Positions 37,859-48,300 of a DNA stretch of 64,000 bases are shown one piece after another. This stretch comes from Vallitalea pronyensis (GTDB taxonomy: Bacteria > Bacillota > Clostridia > Lachnospirales > Vallitaleaceae), in NCBI RefSeq assembly GCF_018141445.1, contig NZ_CP058649.1, forward strand, positions 2,685,001-2,749,000, written 5' to 3'. Below the pieces are notes generated by a model that was not told where the DNA came from, searched no databases, and saw only the letters and a program-made list of their open reading frames with translations. The number at the start of each line of letters is the position of its first letter. The stretch's first letter is position 1. A program made the position numbers and the translations under genes.

Positions 37859-38419
37859 TTAATGCGCTATTATATCGGCGTTCATTTGATTGCTATCAAA
37901 ATATTTTCGTAACTTTATATCTAAGTTTATGGGCATATCCATATGCTCATACATGGTATTTATTAATGCATAAGCCTCTCGTAGCTTAGCTTCAGAAGTT
38001 AAGCGGTCTATTTGTTTAACCAAGGACATCTTTATTTGTTCTTTTTTACGCAAGGCTTTTTGATAATGTTCATGGTCTTCTTGTATAATTAAATGATAAA
38101 AACGATAACTTTTAATGTAGGCTTGTTTCTCATAATAATTGGTTGCGATTGTATAATTTTCCTTCGATGTTTTTAACTGTTTTAGGGTATCATAGAGACA
38201 AGATATGGTATGCGCTTCTTTCTCGGCGGGCGATAGATAGTTTGTATAGAATTTTTGACATGATTGATAAGAACCAGTACCGGTGGCATAGTGATCCACT
38301 AACAACTGAAAAAGCATGGTTTTATCTATCGTTTGTTTGTTTTCTACATACCTTGACAGCATCATCACGGTAATAAAAAGGGTGATGGATAACACAAAAA
38401 AGAGGATGTACTTCTTCAC
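37859..38419 (-). CDS. Small membrane-anchored helical protein, paralogue of the deacetylase N-domain
   Basis: 186 residues with a GTG start (AAAGGA nine bases upstream). An N-terminal TM (about 4-22) is followed by an all-helical extracellular region. Residues 79-129 align without gaps to residues 74-124 of the deacetylase lipoprotein encoded at 42141: 23 of 51 identical by my count, including SKE-YT, the YE pair, IQED and the following Y. Tyr-rich helical hairpins suggest TPR-like repeats. No catalytic motif is seen. It is the last gene of the leftward cluster with DUF4342 protein, response regulator and kinase. I infer an envelope role tied to that system. Confidence 0.6.
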   Translation of the reverse strand: MKKYILFFVLSITLFITVMMLSRYVENKQTIDKTMLFQLLVDHYATGTGSYQSCQKFYTNYLSPAEKEAHTISCLYDTLKQLKTSKENYTIATNYYEKQAYIKSYRFYHLIIQEDHEHYQKALRKKEQIKMSLVKQIDRLTSEAKLREAYALINTMYEHMDMPINLDIKLRKYFDSNQMNADIIAH

Positions 38420-38555
38420 CGTACTCAGTCCTTTACAAGCCTTTTGTTAATGACTTAAACTTATTATGTGAAGAAATATCAATAAAAGTCCTAAAAAAAT
38501 GCCCATAAATGGATGAATCAGGTAGTTCATCATCACGTAAACATAAAAAATCACA

Positions 38556-38594
38556 ATAAAAGCACGTGTTTATGCATGCTTTCATTGTGCTTAT
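38556..38594 (-). terminator. Hairpin downstream of the ArlS-like kinase gene
   Basis: On the minus strand, ATAAGCAC pairs with GTGCTTTTAT (plus-strand positions 38587-38594 and 38556-38565). A T-rich end fits partial termination before the last gene of the cluster. Confidence 0.5.
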
Positions 38595-38622
38595 AGGAAA
38601 GTCCTTACGCTATAGACGTCAG

Positions 38623-40065
38623 TTATTTAAGCTTTACGGGTATGGGAGGGAAGTGAATAATGATTTCACTGCCAACTTCCAATTTACTTCTTACTTTTAT
38701 TTTGCCTTGATGGCCGACAATGATAATTTTAGCAATGGATAATCCAAGGCCATGACCACCTGTTTCACGGGTTCTGGATTTATCTGAACGGTAAAATCGA
38801 TTAAAAATATTACCCAGATCTTCACGGCTAATACCAATACCTGTATCTTTTATGGAAATAACAATGTTATCGTTATCTTTGAAACACTTAATAACGATTT
38901 TACCTGAAGGCGGTGTGTACTTAATAGCGTTATCCACAAAGATACGAATAGCTTGTTTAATACGGTTTCGGTCTCCATATATCACCAGATTTGGTGATAT
39001 ATTATGTTCAAGAATGTGTTTTTTATCAATAATGGCCGTTTCTTTTATCACCTCATTGAGCAATTCATCAATATAAAAGTTTTCACGATTATATTTTAAT
39101 GTTTGATTATCATGCCGTGCTAAAAACAACAAGTTTTCAACTAAATCTTTCATGTTATTGGCTTCATTTTTAATGGCTTCAATGGATTCATCCAATATAG
39201 CCTCGTCCTTTTTTCCCCATCTTTGCAGCATACTGGCATAACCATCAATGATCGATATGGGTGTTCGAAGCTCATGGGATACATCCGAAACAAAACGCTT
39301 TTGCTTGGTATAATCAATTTTTAAATTATCAAGCATTTTATTGAGGGTATAAGCCATATCCTTTAATTCGTATTTTGCTTCACTGATATTTAAACGTGCA
39401 TCCAGGTTATAGATGGAAATCTCTTTTGCTGTTTTTGTCATGGTATAGATGGGTTTGAGGACTTTCTTGCTTTTTAAAGAACCAAAAATCCATATCACCA
39501 TCAAGCCAAATAATTCAGCACCCCCAACAATGAGAAGCAGTAAATAACCTTTTTCTAAATAATCATAGAGATTGAAATAATAATATATTTTATACTGGTG
39601 ATTATTAATGAACAGCATACTTATATAAGGAATTTTACGATAGGTTGGTATGAACTCAAAGAATTCAACCATTGTAAAAGGAAAACCTAAAAAATCATTA
39701 TACTTATTATCCATATAAACAATATCATTATTTAACTCTGTGATAAAAATATCCGCATTCCGATAATAGCCAATTTTAGATAGGATATCGTTGAATTCAG
39801 CATCCGTGGAACACGTTTTAATTAATTGGATGTCATTATGCACTTCACTGGGCATAAAAACTTCATATTCCAAATAGTAATACCCAGATAATACAATAAT
39901 GATGGTAAAAATACCTGTGACGATATAGAGAAGAACAAAATTAAATGTTATTTTTCTTTTTATGGATGTTCGTAATTTTAAAAAATGCCGATTAATGCCA
40001 CGGAATAAGCCAAATGGCAATGATAATAGTCTTATAATTCCTCTAATCAATACATTATTTCTCAT
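38623..40065 (-). CDS. Sensor histidine kinase, ArlS-like
   Basis: 480 residues. TM1 is at about 44-66, an extracellular sensor of about 110 residues follows, and TM2 is at about 176-198. HAMP comes next, then HisKA with VSDVSHELRTPISIIDGY (His near 267). The HATPase has all boxes intact: DNAIKYTP, DTGIGIS, FNRFYRSD and GHGLGLSIAKIIIVGHQG. The start overlaps the regulator gene by 11 bp. The layout resembles ArlS/CssS-type kinases. The signal is unknown; co-location with an envelope-domain protein suggests cell-surface sensing. Confidence 0.93.
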   Translation of the reverse strand: MRNNVLIRGIIRLLSLPFGLFRGINRHFLKLRTSIKRKITFNFVLLYIVTGIFTIIIVLSGYYYLEYEVFMPSEVHNDIQLIKTCSTDAEFNDILSKIGYYRNADIFITELNNDIVYMDNKYNDFLGFPFTMVEFFEFIPTYRKIPYISMLFINNHQYKIYYYFNLYDYLEKGYLLLLIVGGAELFGLMVIWIFGSLKSKKVLKPIYTMTKTAKEISIYNLDARLNISEAKYELKDMAYTLNKMLDNLKIDYTKQKRFVSDVSHELRTPISIIDGYASMLQRWGKKDEAILDESIEAIKNEANNMKDLVENLLFLARHDNQTLKYNRENFYIDELLNEVIKETAIIDKKHILEHNISPNLVIYGDRNRIKQAIRIFVDNAIKYTPPSGKIVIKCFKDNDNIVISIKDTGIGISREDLGNIFNRFYRSDKSRTRETGGHGLGLSIAKIIIVGHQGKIKVRSKLEVGSEIIIHFPPIPVKLK

Positions 40066-40741
40066 CTTTTATAACGTAGCCAACCCCCCTTACTGTATGG
40101 ATCATATTGATGCTAAACCTCTGATCAATTTTGCCTCGTAAGTAACGGATATACACATCAATGATATTCGTATCACCGTAATACTCAAAGCCCCATACTT
40201 TTTCAAGGATATTTTCACGGCTAAGGACAATGTTTCGATTTTCCAACAGATATACCAGTAATTCAAATTCTTTTTTAGTGAGAATAACTTCTTCATGATC
40301 GATCATGATCTGACGCTGGTCTTTATTAAGGGTTAGATTCTTATAGGAAAGGGTGTTGCTTTCAGTCACTTTTTTACTGACTTCTCGTTTAAGAGCAACC
40401 CGTGTTCGTGCTAATAATTCTTCGATAGCAAATGGCTTCGTCAAGTAGTCATCAGCACCCATATCAAGTCCCATGACTTTGTCTGATACGTCGTCTTTGG
40501 CGGTTAACATGATGATGGGCACATTGGAAGACTGTCGTATGCGTCGACATACCTCTATACCACTTAATATGGGTAACATCAAATCTAAGACGATAAGATC
40601 CACGTCAGGCTGCAAACCCTTGTCAAGTCCTTCTCGTCCATTAGTGGCTATATCCACTTCATAACCTTCATATTTTAGTTCAAGCTCTAAGAATCTAGCA
40701 ATCTTAGCTTCATCCTCAACAATTAATATTTTTTGTGCCAT
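40055..40741 (-). CDS. OmpR/PhoB-family response regulator, ArlR-like
   Basis: 228 residues. The receiver has EDE (about 8-10), the phospho-Asp in LIVLDLMLP (about residue 52), LTAKDD, and the Lys in YLTKPF. The winged helix includes LTKKEFELLVYLLEN and NIIDVYIRYLRGKID. It is the second gene of the leftward cluster, 15 bp after the DUF4342 gene and overlapping the kinase. No TTAAGA repeat of the kind upstream of the 7-kb regulator is visible here. Confidence 0.93.
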   Translation of the reverse strand: MAQKILIVEDEAKIARFLELELKYEGYEVDIATNGREGLDKGLQPDVDLIVLDLMLPILSGIEVCRRIRQSSNVPIIMLTAKDDVSDKVMGLDMGADDYLTKPFAIEELLARTRVALKREVSKKVTESNTLSYKNLTLNKDQRQIMIDHEEVILTKKEFELLVYLLENRNIVLSRENILEKVWGFEYYGDTNIIDVYIRYLRGKIDQRFSINMIHTVRGVGYVIKDEK

Positions 40742-40756
40742 ACTATCTTCACCTCT

Positions 40757-41242
40757 TTAGTTTTCAACGAAAATTTCATTATAGTCATCTTCTTCAATGA
40801 CTTCTAGTGTCGTCGTTATATCATCATTCTGTTTTGACTTGGTTTTGGGCTTGATGACCTCTTCTTTGATTGGGTTTTCTGCTTTATCTTTCTTATGAAT
40901 GGACACTTTGCAATCGGTAAGAATAATAATCAATAAGAGTATTATCATTTCTACATATTTAAGATCTTCAAAGACAATAAAGAAAAATACGATGAGTATA
41001 ATAGGCAGATTAATTAAGGTTTCACCTTTTCGCGTTAAAACCAATTGATAGTATACCAAATTAAGTATTAACTTGTTGATATTCGTGATTACCTTCTTAA
41101 AAAAACTATTTTCTTTTTTCTCCAAGTATCGGATAGCTCGGTTGATGTCACCTTTTGATTTTATTAAGGCTTTTTCTGCCTCAGCATAGCTAACGTTGAC
41201 ACGTTGTAAGATAATTTCAATATCACTATCTTTTATAACCAT
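40757..41242 (-). CDS. DUF4342 family membrane protein with UBA-like N-terminal domain
   Basis: 161 residues. The N-terminal 42 residues (DIEIILQRVNVSYAEAEKALIKSKGDINRAIRYLE) form a UBA/NAC-like three-helix domain typical of DUF4342. A basic helix, two closely spaced hydrophobic segments (about 76-108) and an acidic cytoplasmic tail follow. GAGGAGG lies upstream of ATG 41242. It is the first gene of the cluster with a response regulator and kinase, the common clostridial setting of this family. Function is not known. Confidence 0.75.
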   Translation of the reverse strand: MVIKDSDIEIILQRVNVSYAEAEKALIKSKGDINRAIRYLEKKENSFFKKVITNINKLILNLVYYQLVLTRKGETLINLPIILIVFFFIVFEDLKYVEMIILLLIIILTDCKVSIHKKDKAENPIKEEVIKPKTKSKQNDDITTTLEVIEEDDYNEIFVEN

Positions 41243-41461
41243 GCTATACCTCCTCGTAAATATTTCATTCTATAGTGGTATTATAAAAAAGAATTCTTAT
41301 GGTAGCTTTAATAGATAATTAGAATTCAATTAATTTGACTAGTAAATCCTATATGCAGTGGATATAATCTGTATATATTGCGTTATGTCTTATTATAAAT
41401 CAAATGCCATAAAAAAGATAGCGTTTGTTTGCTTATGTGATGGTGAACCATTTTTTTGAAT

Positions 41462-41490
41462 TTGACAAAGCGGTATTAAAGTGATATGAT
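41462..41490 (+). promoter_or_regulatory. Strong promoter of rnpB
   Basis: TTGACA (41462-41467), a 17-bp spacer and TATGAT (41485-41490), five bases from a perfect consensus start region. Confidence 0.85.
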
Positions 41491-41502
41491 AGCTTTCTGA
41501 TA

Positions 41503-41852
41503 TGAGTAAGCTAAATGGTCGCGCATACAAAACTGAAAAGTTGTATGTGAGGAAAGTCCGAGCTCCATAGGGTAGGATGCCAGATAACGTCTGGTGGAGG
41601 CGACTCCAAGGACAGTGCAACAGAAATAAACCGCCAAGTTTTCTTGGTAAGGATGGAAAGGCGAGGTAAGAGCTCACCGCCCTTTTGGCAACAAAAGGGG
41701 CACATGTAAACCCCATCCGGAGCAAAACCGCATAGGAGAGCAATTAGCGGTAACCCGTCGCGCTCTCGGGTAGGTTGCTAGAGCTTACTGGTGACAGTAA
41801 GTCGAGATAGATGACCATTCAAGACAGAACTCGGCTCATCGGCTTGCTCATT
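41503..41852 (+). ncRNA. rnpB: RNase P RNA
   Basis: About 350 nt, the catalytic RNA that matures tRNA 5' ends. The P1 stem pairs GAGTAAGC (41504-41511) with GCTTGCTC (41842-41849). The conserved GAGGAAAGTCC core lies near 41549-41559 and the conserved ACAGAACTCGGCT 3' core near 41824-41836. The internal GGAGGCGACTCC, AAACCCCATCCGGAGCAA and GGTAACCCGTC segments also match bacterial RNase P RNA. Its own strong promoter and terminator flank it. Confidence 0.95.
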
Positions 41853-41879
41853 TATTCAGATTGAATCATGTATGTTAGG

Positions 41880-41912
41880 TAGACAGCATCTTAAGGGATG
41901 GTGTCTTTTTTA
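41880..41912 (+). terminator. Intrinsic terminator of rnpB
   Basis: AGACAGCATC (41881-41890) pairs with GATGGTGTCT (one mismatch), followed by T6. Confidence 0.85.
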
Positions 41913-42140
41913 ATATACTTTTTGGTAATATTTATGTTAAATAAGTATTTATAATTATTAATAACTTATTAAATAATATGTTTATTGTGTTAAGTCACTT
42001 GTTAGTGGGCAGCATAGTATCTATAATAGTTACAGGGGTAAGGATTATGACATGCATAACACATAGATGATGACCTTATGGGTGCATGCCATATGTACAT
42101 GGAGCTATGGGAATAAAAGCAGATGAGGAAGTGAAGTTGA

Positions 42141-43622
42141 ATGGGGAAAAAGTTGTACATAGCAGGTATAGTTATATATTTAATGATGATATTAACAGCC
42201 TGTAATCTCAACACGAAAGCAAAAAATAGTGACCAACAGCAGATATTTAAGTTTAAATCCAGTATTGAACAGTATGCCAATGGTAAGATAAGTTATGAAG
42301 ATAGTTTTAAGTTTTCTGAGGGCTTAGTGGACGACGTTATTCGTGACTTCATGGTTAAATTAAAGGCTCTTCAATCGTCTAAGGAGCATTATACCAAGGG
42401 TACTAAGGCCTATGAGGCGGGTCGTGCTATAGAAAGTTATAAACTGCTAAAACAGGTAATCCAAGAAGATGTGGAAAATTATGCCAGTGCTATCAGAACA
42501 ATGAAAGCTATTGAAGATCATTATCTGGATACGGCTAATCAGATGGCTAAAGGGCATTTTTATGATGAGGCTAGTACGTTGTTAGGGGCTTTAGTGGATG
42601 TATCTGTGAATAGTCAACTGATAGAAACGAAGACGGCTATTGATAATAAAAATAAAGAGATGGTCTTGTATACGGGCGATGTACGACACATATTCTTTCA
42701 CTCACTTATTGCTTTTACGGAGTTGGCTTTTGACGGTGATTATATGGAAGAAGGTTATAATTATTGGATGACCACCGTTGATGAATTTAAGAAAATGCTT
42801 GATGAGATGTATAAAAGAGATTTTATGTTAGTGGATATTCACTTACTGTATGATATAGAAGTCGTTGATGGAAAACGTACATTAAAGAAGAAAGATATTT
42901 ATTTGCCAAAAGGTAAGAAACCGTTAATCCTATCCCTTGACGATTTAAACTACTATGATTATATGGAAAATGATGGTTTTGCTGACCGATTGGTTCTTCA
43001 TAATGGTGAAGTTGCAACAGATACAAAGCTGCCAGATGGCAAGCATCTTATTGCTAGGGATCATGATTGCGTGCCTATATTAGATGTATTTGTAGAAGAA
43101 CACCCGGATTTTTCTTATCGAGGTGCCAAAGGTATCATTGGTGTGACAGGCTATGAAGGCATACTTGGGTACCGTACGGACGATGCCAGTTCACCCACTT
43201 ACCAACAAGACATAGCAGATGTCAAAGGCATTGTAAAAAGGCTTAAAGAAACTGGATGGCACTTTGCTTCACACAGTTATGGGCATATTAACGTGGAAAA
43301 ACAATCATTAAAACGTGTGAAGAAAGACTCCAATCAATGGGATGAAGAAGTAGGTTCACTAGTTGGTGATACAAACCTCTATATCTATCCTTATGGAGCA
43401 GCAGTTCAAGGTCATGATGAAAAATTCACAGAATTACAGAAGTATGGATTTGATATTTTCTTTGGTGTGTGCGCTTATACCTCCTTGCGTTTTGATTCTG
43501 GCGCTATGCTCATGGACCGATGTAACCTAGACGGTTATCGCATGTCAAAGGCGCCTTATCAACTTGTTGATTTATTTGAGGTGGAAGATGTTTATGATAC
43601 CAGACGGCCACCCTTTCACTGA
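42141..43622 (+). CDS. Polysaccharide deacetylase-like lipoprotein with helical N-domain
   Basis: 493 residues. A lipobox LTAC (Cys21) indicates a membrane-tethered lipoprotein. Residues about 35-175 form a helical domain related to the 186-residue protein encoded at 37859-38419. The C-terminal NodB-like fold has the metal-binding pair in LSLDDLN (about 264-270) and HSYGH (about 377-382), plus YIYPYGA. Distance between the motifs is longer than usual (about 115 residues). It likely acts on peptidoglycan or another envelope glycan; the substrate is unknown. The ribosome site (GAGGAAG) is about ten bases upstream. The gene follows rnpB and ends at a strong terminator. Confidence 0.85.
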   Translation: MGKKLYIAGIVIYLMMILTACNLNTKAKNSDQQQIFKFKSSIEQYANGKISYEDSFKFSEGLVDDVIRDFMVKLKALQSSKEHYTKGTKAYEAGRAIESYKLLKQVIQEDVENYASAIRTMKAIEDHYLDTANQMAKGHFYDEASTLLGALVDVSVNSQLIETKTAIDNKNKEMVLYTGDVRHIFFHSLIAFTELAFDGDYMEEGYNYWMTTVDEFKKMLDEMYKRDFMLVDIHLLYDIEVVDGKRTLKKKDIYLPKGKKPLILSLDDLNYYDYMENDGFADRLVLHNGEVATDTKLPDGKHLIARDHDCVPILDVFVEEHPDFSYRGAKGIIGVTGYEGILGYRTDDASSPTYQQDIADVKGIVKRLKETGWHFASHSYGHINVEKQSLKRVKKDSNQWDEEVGSLVGDTNLYIYPYGAAVQGHDEKFTELQKYGFDIFFGVCAYTSLRFDSGAMLMDRCNLDGYRMSKAPYQLVDLFEVEDVYDTRRPPFH

Positions 43623-43631
43623 TTGTTGGCG

Positions 43632-43672
43632 AGAACCCATTGTAAAACATAAGCAATGAGGTTCTTTTTTTG
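43632..43672 (+). terminator. Intrinsic terminator of the deacetylase gene
   Basis: AGAACC-CATTG pairs with CAATG-A-GGTTCT, followed by a T7 run. Confidence 0.8.
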
Positions 43673-44178
43673 TCTATAAAACATCATTCAATGTATTCAA
43701 AAAGAAGATAAAAGATTCTCTTGGAAAATGCCTAATTATGTATTATAATGATTATATACAACATCATACATATCGTAATCTTTGTGTTGATTTTATGTAA
43801 TTCATATCCACTCTATCTAGTCTCTATGTAGAAAACAATGTACAAATGTCAATAAACGTTACATCTACATTTTGATAAACAATCTATAGCAATCATGGCA
43901 TAATAAAAGCTTGTTGTTTCTAACCAAAAAACTTATCGTTACTTTTCAAATATACTGTAAGGGACAATCGTCCTGTACATGACTTATAAGTACTTCATAG
44001 GACAGGGTATACACACCAAGATCATTCATAAGCTATTCATAATTAAACGGGGTATGGAATACCAATGAAATAAGGAGTTATTTTCCTTAGGTATTCACAT
44101 AGAGCAATGAGTTAAAACTTTATCATTTGCATAAGGTTTATTTCTGATTGCCAAAAAAATAACTTAGGGGTGTGATTT
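43673..44178. other. 506-bp AT-rich intergenic region
   Basis: No ORF over about 30 codons with a ribosome site. It holds a 10-bp palindrome ACTTATAAGT within a larger imperfect dyad (about 43970-44003). A bulged stem in the leader of the next gene joins GAATACC and TAAGG to CCTTAGGTATTC (about 44056-44097). No known riboswitch consensus is seen. Confidence 0.4.
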
Positions 44179-44502
44179 ATGGAGGAAGTTATTGGTTATT
44201 TGAAAAAAAGGAATCAACTGGTATACGACATTAATTGTATTAAGAAGTACATTGAAGGAGGAGATTATGACAAAAGCCTAAAAAGAGCATGGGAAAGGTA
44301 CAAACAAGAACTCATACATATTAACAACCAGATTGACCAAATCCGTGAACCACAGCTAAAGGCTTTTGAAGAAGAAAAAGATAAGATTGTATCAGCCATC
44401 CAAGAACATGAACGGGAAATTAAGCTGCTTAAAAAGCAACTAAAAGAATTAGATCGTCTCATTGTTAAATTACAAACAACAGAGTGTTTACCACTAGCAT
44501 AA
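44179..44502 (+). CDS. Small coiled-coil protein, unknown function
   Basis: 107 residues, almost entirely predicted helix with heptad-like Leu/Ile spacing (residues about 40-100, rich in Glu, Lys and Gln). No signal peptide, membrane segment or cysteine cluster. TAGGGGTG precedes ATG 44179. It lies alone, between a long leader and the hydrogenase operon, and a 14-bp hairpin (44585-44620) follows it. I do not recognise a family. The length, clean start and coding-like composition support a real gene. Confidence 0.6.
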   Translation: MEEVIGYLKKRNQLVYDINCIKKYIEGGDYDKSLKRAWERYKQELIHINNQIDQIREPQLKAFEEEKDKIVSAIQEHEREIKLLKKQLKELDRLIVKLQTTECLPLA

Positions 44503-44584
44503 GTAGAAGGATTAACAATCATTATAAGGAAGGTTTTAAGGGTTTTATCCATTAGAAGAAAGTATTATTGAACAGTGAGCGTTT

Positions 44585-44620
44585 ATATGTTGAATTAATG
44601 TTATCCTTAATTCAACATAT
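44585..44620 (+). repeat. Perfect 14-bp inverted repeat upstream of the hydrogenase operon
   Basis: Arms 44585-44598 and 44607-44620 (ATATGTTGAATTAA and complement) with an 8-nt loop. No real T-run. It is either the coiled-coil gene's terminator or an operator of the hydrogenase operon; a TATAAT lies at 44658-44663. Confidence 0.6.
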
Positions 44621-44800
44621 TTACCTTTAATATCAACGCACTCTGAAGTGGTGAGATTATAATGTGCCTTTATGCTGTCACATATGTTCCTAAGCACAAT
44701 GACCCAAAGCATTGATAGTTTTCATAAACTACAAAGATGTTGGGAAAAGATGGATTACAAGATTATCCTAAGAGAAAATTCTATAGTAAGGAGAGTAGAT

Positions 44801-45298
44801 ATGGAAAAGTTAAAAAATTGTCAATGTAAAGATATGAGCGAAGAAGAAAAAGTTGCGATGATTGAATCGTTCATCCAAGACTATAAGGAAAAAGAAGGCT
44901 CATTAATACAAGTTTTACATATTGCCCAAACAGTCTATGGTCATTTACCCATTCATATTCAAAAACGCATTGCAGATGGATTAGACAAGCCTCTATCAGA
45001 GGTGTCAGGTGTTGTCAGCTTCTATTCTTTCTTTTCCACTGTGCCAAGAGGTGATTATACCATTCGCGTCTGTCTAGGAACAGCTTGCTATGTAAGAGGT
45101 GGGAAGAAAATTCTAGATAAGTTGGTAGAACTTTTAGACATTGGTGTAGGTGAAACAACAGAAGATAAGAAATTCACATTAGAAGTAATGCGCTGTATAG
45201 GTGCGTGTGGATTAGCACCAGCTATTTCCATTAACGATACAGTCTATAAACAAGTCAATCCTGATAAACTTAGTGAAATATTACAGAAATATGAGTAG
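44801..45298 (+). CDS. hydC: NuoE/HydC-like [2Fe-2S] subunit of electron-transfer hydrogenase
   Basis: 165 residues with a thioredoxin-like [2Fe-2S] fold. The four ligand cysteines are CLGTAC (about residues 89-94) and CIGACG (about 130-134). A Cys-rich N-terminus (CQCKD) is present. This subunit relays electrons between the NuoF-like diaphorase and the [FeFe]-hydrogenase. AAGGAG lies eight bases before ATG 44801; longer in-frame starts have no ribosome site. It is the first gene of the three-gene operon, 14 bp from the next. Confidence 0.93.
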   Translation: MEKLKNCQCKDMSEEEKVAMIESFIQDYKEKEGSLIQVLHIAQTVYGHLPIHIQKRIADGLDKPLSEVSGVVSFYSFFSTVPRGDYTIRVCLGTACYVRGGKKILDKLVELLDIGVGETTEDKKFTLEVMRCIGACGLAPAISINDTVYKQVNPDKLSEILQKYE

Positions 45299-45312
45299 AG
45301 GGAGATGAGGTC

Positions 45313-48300
45313 ATGACAAAGATAATGAATCGAACTGATTTAGAGCAAATTAAACAAAGTTATTTAGAAATGGAAAAAGGATACAAATATCAACTCCATG
45401 TATGTTTTGGGGCAGGTTGTATATCCTCTAATTGTAAAGAAGTAAAAGATGCGTTAGTAGAAGCCCTAAAAAAACATGATTTTGACGAACAGGTTCTAGT
45501 TCATGAAACAGGTTGTATTGGCGCATGTGATCTTGGTCCATCACTGCTCATAGAGCCTGGTAATACGTATTATATTAAATTGGAACCAGAAGATATGGAA
45601 ACGATCGTTATGGAACATATCATTGGTGGTAAGATTGTTCAAGAAAAATGTTATTTTAATAAAGATACCAACCAGTATATACATAAAATGAATAAAATTC
45701 CTTTCTTCGAAAAGCAAAAAAAGATTGTATTAGCCAACTGTGGTGAGATTGATTTTAGTTCCATTGATGCTTACATTGCCCGAGGGGGTTATGTTGCTAT
45801 GGAGAATGTACTAAAAGACATGCATCCAAAAGAAGTCTATCAAGAAGTGAAAGATTCAGGGCTTCGAGGACGAGGCGGCGGTGGCTTCTTAACAGGTCTT
45901 AAGTGGGAATTTGCAGCACGGTCTAAGTCCGATGTTAAATATGTCATCTGTAATGCAGATGAAGGTGATCCTGGTGCATTTATGGACCGTAGTTTATTAG
46001 AAGGTGACCCCCATGCTGTGATAGAAGGTATGGTCATTGCTGGTTATGCTATTGGTGCCAGTAAAGGTTATGTGTATGTACGGGCTGAGTATCCTATTGC
46101 TGTAGAACGACTCGATGCAGCTATTGAAAAAGCAAGAGCTTACGGTCTATTAGCAGAAGATATTATGGGTAGTGGTTTCTCCTTTGATATTGAAATTAGA
46201 ATAGGTGCGGGAGCATTTGTATGTGGTGAAGAAACAGCTCTTATGAATTCCATTGAGGGACGAAGAGGTGAACCTAGACAAAAGCCACCGTTCCCATCAG
46301 ATAAAGGTTTATTTAATCAGCCATCCATTATTAATAATGTGGAGACATTTGGTAATATACCCCCTATTATGCGCCATGGGGCTAAATGGTTTACAGGATT
46401 TGGCACTGAAAAAAGTACGGGTACCAAAGTATTTGCACTAGCTGGTGCAATTAATAACACCGGTATTGTTGAAGTTCCCATGGGTATTACCTTGGGAGAC
46501 ATTGTATACGATATAGGTGGCGGTGTTAAAAACGATAAGAAATTTAAAGCAGCACAAACAGGTGGTCCTTCTGGCGGATGTTTGACCAGTAGCTGTCTGA
46601 ATACGCCAGTGGATTATGACTCCTTGAAAACCAAAGGCGCCATTATGGGTTCCGGTGGACTCATTGTCATGGATGAAGACAATTGTATGGTAGATGTGGC
46701 AAGATTCTTTATGGAGTTTGTTCAAGAAGAATCCTGTGGTAAATGTGTACCATGCCGTCTAGGAACAAAACGTATGTTAGAGATTCTGGAACGTATAACA
46801 AAAGGTGAAGGTGAAGAAGGAGATATTGAAAAACTCATAGAGCTAGGGGAATCAATCAAGGAAACAGCTCTCTGTGGTCTTGGTCAAACAGCACCTAACC
46901 CTGTACTCAGTACCATTAGAGAATTCAGAGAAGAATACGAAGAACATATAAGGGACAAAAAATGTCGCGCTGGGGTATGTGCAGACTTATTTATATCCCC
47001 ATGTCAGAATGCATGTCCAGCTGGTGTGAATGTACCCGGTTATATCAGTCTAATATCGGCAAATCGTGTGAGAGATGCCTATAACCTTATACGAAAAGAT
47101 AACCCATTCCCAGCAGTATGCGGTCGTGTATGTACCCATCCTTGTGAAGAGAAATGTCGACGTACACAACTGGATGAATCACTGGCTATTCGGGATCTTA
47201 AGCGTTACATAGCCGATTCCATCTTGCAATCAGATGAGCCCTTTAATGATTTGAAATTCCCAGCCAAGGGCAAATCCATTGGTATTATTGGGGCAGGTCC
47301 ATCAGGGTTAACATGTGGTTACTACTTAGCCCGTTTAGGCTATGATGTAACAGTATATGAGGCACTTAGTACAGCCGGCGGTATACTACGCTATGGTATT
47401 CCAGAGTACCGATTACCTCGTGATTTATTACAAAAAGAAATCAGAAGCATTGAGCAAGCTGGGGTAAAAATTGTTTTGAACACAGAAGTAGGTATTGATG
47501 TGGCATTTGAGAAGCTGAAAGAAGATCATGATGCTATTTATGTAGCAACAGGCACACAATTCTCCAACAAGATCAATGTAAAAGGTGAAGAGCTAAAAGG
47601 TGTTTACCATGGTCTTGATTTCTTAAAAGATATTAACAAAGGTATTGAAGTGACGTTAGGTAAGAAAGTTGCCGTTATCGGCGGTGGTAATACAGCAATA
47701 GATGCAGCACGTGTGGCTGTTCGCCTTGGTTCACCAGAGGTACATATCCTCTATCGTAGAAATATTGAAGATATGCCAGCAGAAGAACGTGAGATTGAAG
47801 AAGCTCTTGAAGAAGGTATTGTTATTCATACTTTGGTTACACCCATTGAAATCTTAGGTGATGCTAAAATTGAAAGCATACGTTTAGCAAGGCTAGAACC
47901 AGGCAAATTCGATACGTCTGGTAGAAGAAGACCACAGGTTATTGAAGGTTCTACTTTTGATATGGATTTTGATATGGTTATTCCAGCAGTAAGTCAGCAT
48001 TCTGATTTGCCATTTATTAAAAAAGATGAAGTGGAAATGACCAAGTGGGGTACCTTCGTTGTGGATGATAAGAGTAAAATGACCAATATCGATGGCGTAT
48101 TTGCTGGAGGAGATGTTGTTAGAGGGCCAGATACCGTTATATGGGCTATTGCAGATGGTAAAGATGCAGCCATTGCTATGGATAAATATTTAGGTGGAGA
48201 CGGCGTTCTGAATACCGGTGAAGACATTGAAATACCAAAACCCGATTCAGATGCTCAGGTGGCAGAGCACATGCGGTTTGAGATGGATTGTGTCTGTCCT

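Noticed and set aside
43983..44072. 29-codon ORF (ATG 43981 region) in the long intergenic stretch
   Set aside because: The ribosome site is too far away, and the peptide has no signal or motif; not supported.
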